This document shows positions 63,340-64,000 of a stretch of DNA of 64,000 bases, in pieces. Positions within the stretch are counted from its first letter, which is position 1. Every line of letters begins with the position of its first letter. Origin of the DNA: an uncultured Pelagibacteraceae bacterium (GTDB taxonomy: Bacteria; Pseudomonadota; Alphaproteobacteria; Pelagibacterales; Pelagibacteraceae); contig CACPMF010000004.1 in NCBI GenBank assembly GCA_902634935.1, positions 31,838 through 95,837 on the forward strand, in the 5' to 3' direction. A model generated the notes under the pieces. The model was not told where the DNA came from and ran no database searches. It worked only from the letters and a program-made list of their open reading frames with translations. Position numbers and translations under genes: made by a program.

Positions 63340-64000
63340 TTATAAGTTTATTTCTAATTCATCAATTTTTTTTCTTATTTCTTTAAGATCTGTCCAAGAG
63401 TATTTTTTTTGCTCTGGTTGCCTTAAAAGATACGCTGGATGAAATGTTATCATTGTTAAGTAGCTTTTATTGTTTATAATTACATTTTTCCAATTTCCTC
63501 TTCCTTTTGAAATTTTAATTTTTGATCCAAATAACGACTCCATTGCAGTGCTACCCATTAAAATTAAAATCTTTGGGTTTATTATTGATACATGTTTTCT
63601 TAAGTATTCTGAGTATCGTGTTATTTCAGCAGGTTCCGGTTTTCTATTATTAGGAGGTCTATAATTTACAACATTAGTAATATAAATATCTTGTCTATTA
63701 ATATTTATTGCTTTTAGCATTTTATTTAATAATAAGCCTGCATCTCCTACAAAAGGTTTGCCGACCTCATCCTCTTTTTGACCAGGTCCTTCTCCAACAA
63801 TCATTATTTTGCTATCGGAATTTCCATCACTGAATACAAGTTTTTTAGCACTTTCCTTTAGCTCACAATTTTTGATATTTTGTAAATCATTTTTTAGTTT
63901 TGCTAGAAGAGAAATCTTATCTTCTACTTCTGGTTTAGTTTTAAATCTATTTATTGGTTTATCGCTAAAGATGAATTCTATGTCGTTGGGATCATTGAAT
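63340..64000 (-). CDS. Family 4 uracil-DNA glycosylase, partial (N-terminus cut by window)
   Basis: The frame stays open to the window edge, upstream of the track's internal start at 63804, so at least 219 residues are present. Upstream in frame are NIKNCELKESAKKLVFSDGN and IMIVGEGPGQKEDEVGKPFVGDAG, the active-site region; NVVNYRPPNNRKPEPAEI and ITFHPAYLLRQPEQKK complete the family-4 signature. The Cys before LK is one expected 4Fe-4S ligand. It removes uracil from DNA. It heads a run with the 44-codon ORF, rnhB and ccrM. Confidence 0.93.
   Translation of the reverse strand, partial: FNDPNDIEFIFSDKPINRFKTKPEVEDKISLLAKLKNDLQNIKNCELKESAKKLVFSDGNSDSKIMIVGEGPGQKEDEVGKPFVGDAGLLLNKMLKAININRQDIYITNVVNYRPPNNRKPEPAEITRYSEYLRKHVSIINPKILILMGSTAMESLFGSKIKISKGRGNWKNVIINNKSYLTMITFHPAYLLRQPEQKKYSWTDLKEIRKKIDELEINL

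Overview
The window is a gene-dense, very AT-rich stretch (roughly 70% A+T by eye) of an alphaproteobacterial chromosome. It looks like a streamlined marine SAR11 / Pelagibacter-type bacterium. Supporting signs are the near absence of spacers, start/stop overlaps of 1-14 bp, a retinal-synthesis cluster (crtI-crtB-crtY-blh), a CcrM-like GANTC methyltransferase, a RamB-type regulator next to isocitrate lyase, and a full cox block with ctaB, Cox11 and SURF1. I see no rRNA, tRNA, insertion sequence, prophage or CRISPR. Assignment to SAR11 is inference from content and style, not from a marker gene.

Layout. 1-3.8 kb: start of an NCS2 purine permease, a small lipoprotein, an Hsp20 chaperone behind an RpoH-like promoter, oligopeptidase B, and a membrane J-domain protein. 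3.9-7.2 kb: a lyase of the DHDPS/NAL family translationally coupled to a cyclopropane fatty acid synthase, then an extremely lysine-rich coiled-coil protein. 7.2-10.7 kb: a TPR protein, the RamB-like regulator, a control region with repeated TTTGTAAAT half-sites, an unannotated 54-codon ORF, and isocitrate lyase. 10.7-19.2 kb: a TerB/J-domain protein, small unknowns, TldD/TldE, a flavin oxidoreductase, a YczE/YitT-type membrane protein and TypA/BipA. 19.4-21.5 kb: groES-groEL with terminator hairpins and an RpoH-like promoter. 21.5-28 kb: HAD phosphatase, ribF, ileS, lspA, a BamF-like lipoprotein and a short glucose-6-phosphate isomerase. 28-35.7 kb, minus strand: rsmD, purD, then a lipid A export/assembly block (lpxL-like, lpxK, waaA, msbA) and ubiA. 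35.7-39.3 kb: DUF2721, quinone oxidoreductase, pirin, haloacid dehalogenase and rsmE. 39.3-46.7 kb, plus strand: the aa3-type cytochrome c oxidase operon, threonine synthase and a peroxiredoxin.

46.7-59.4 kb is one unbroken minus-strand block with gaps of at most 49 bp: dciA-like, a DsbA-like protein, smc, the ATP synthase Fo genes (atpI-B-E-F'-F), the retinal pathway, ispH, thrB and rnhA. It places light-harvesting cofactor synthesis directly behind the proton-driven ATP synthase genes. 59.4-64 kb holds mutY, a flavin monooxygenase, ccrM (behind a cluster of GANTC sites), rnhB, a 44-codon membrane ORF and a family-4 uracil-DNA glycosylase running off the window.

The most unusual items are an SMC protein of only 857 residues with no recognisable hinge, the repeated operator plus small ORF between the RamB-like regulator and aceA, GANTC clustering in front of the GANTC methylase, and the abutting divergent start codons of dciA and mutY (CATATG).
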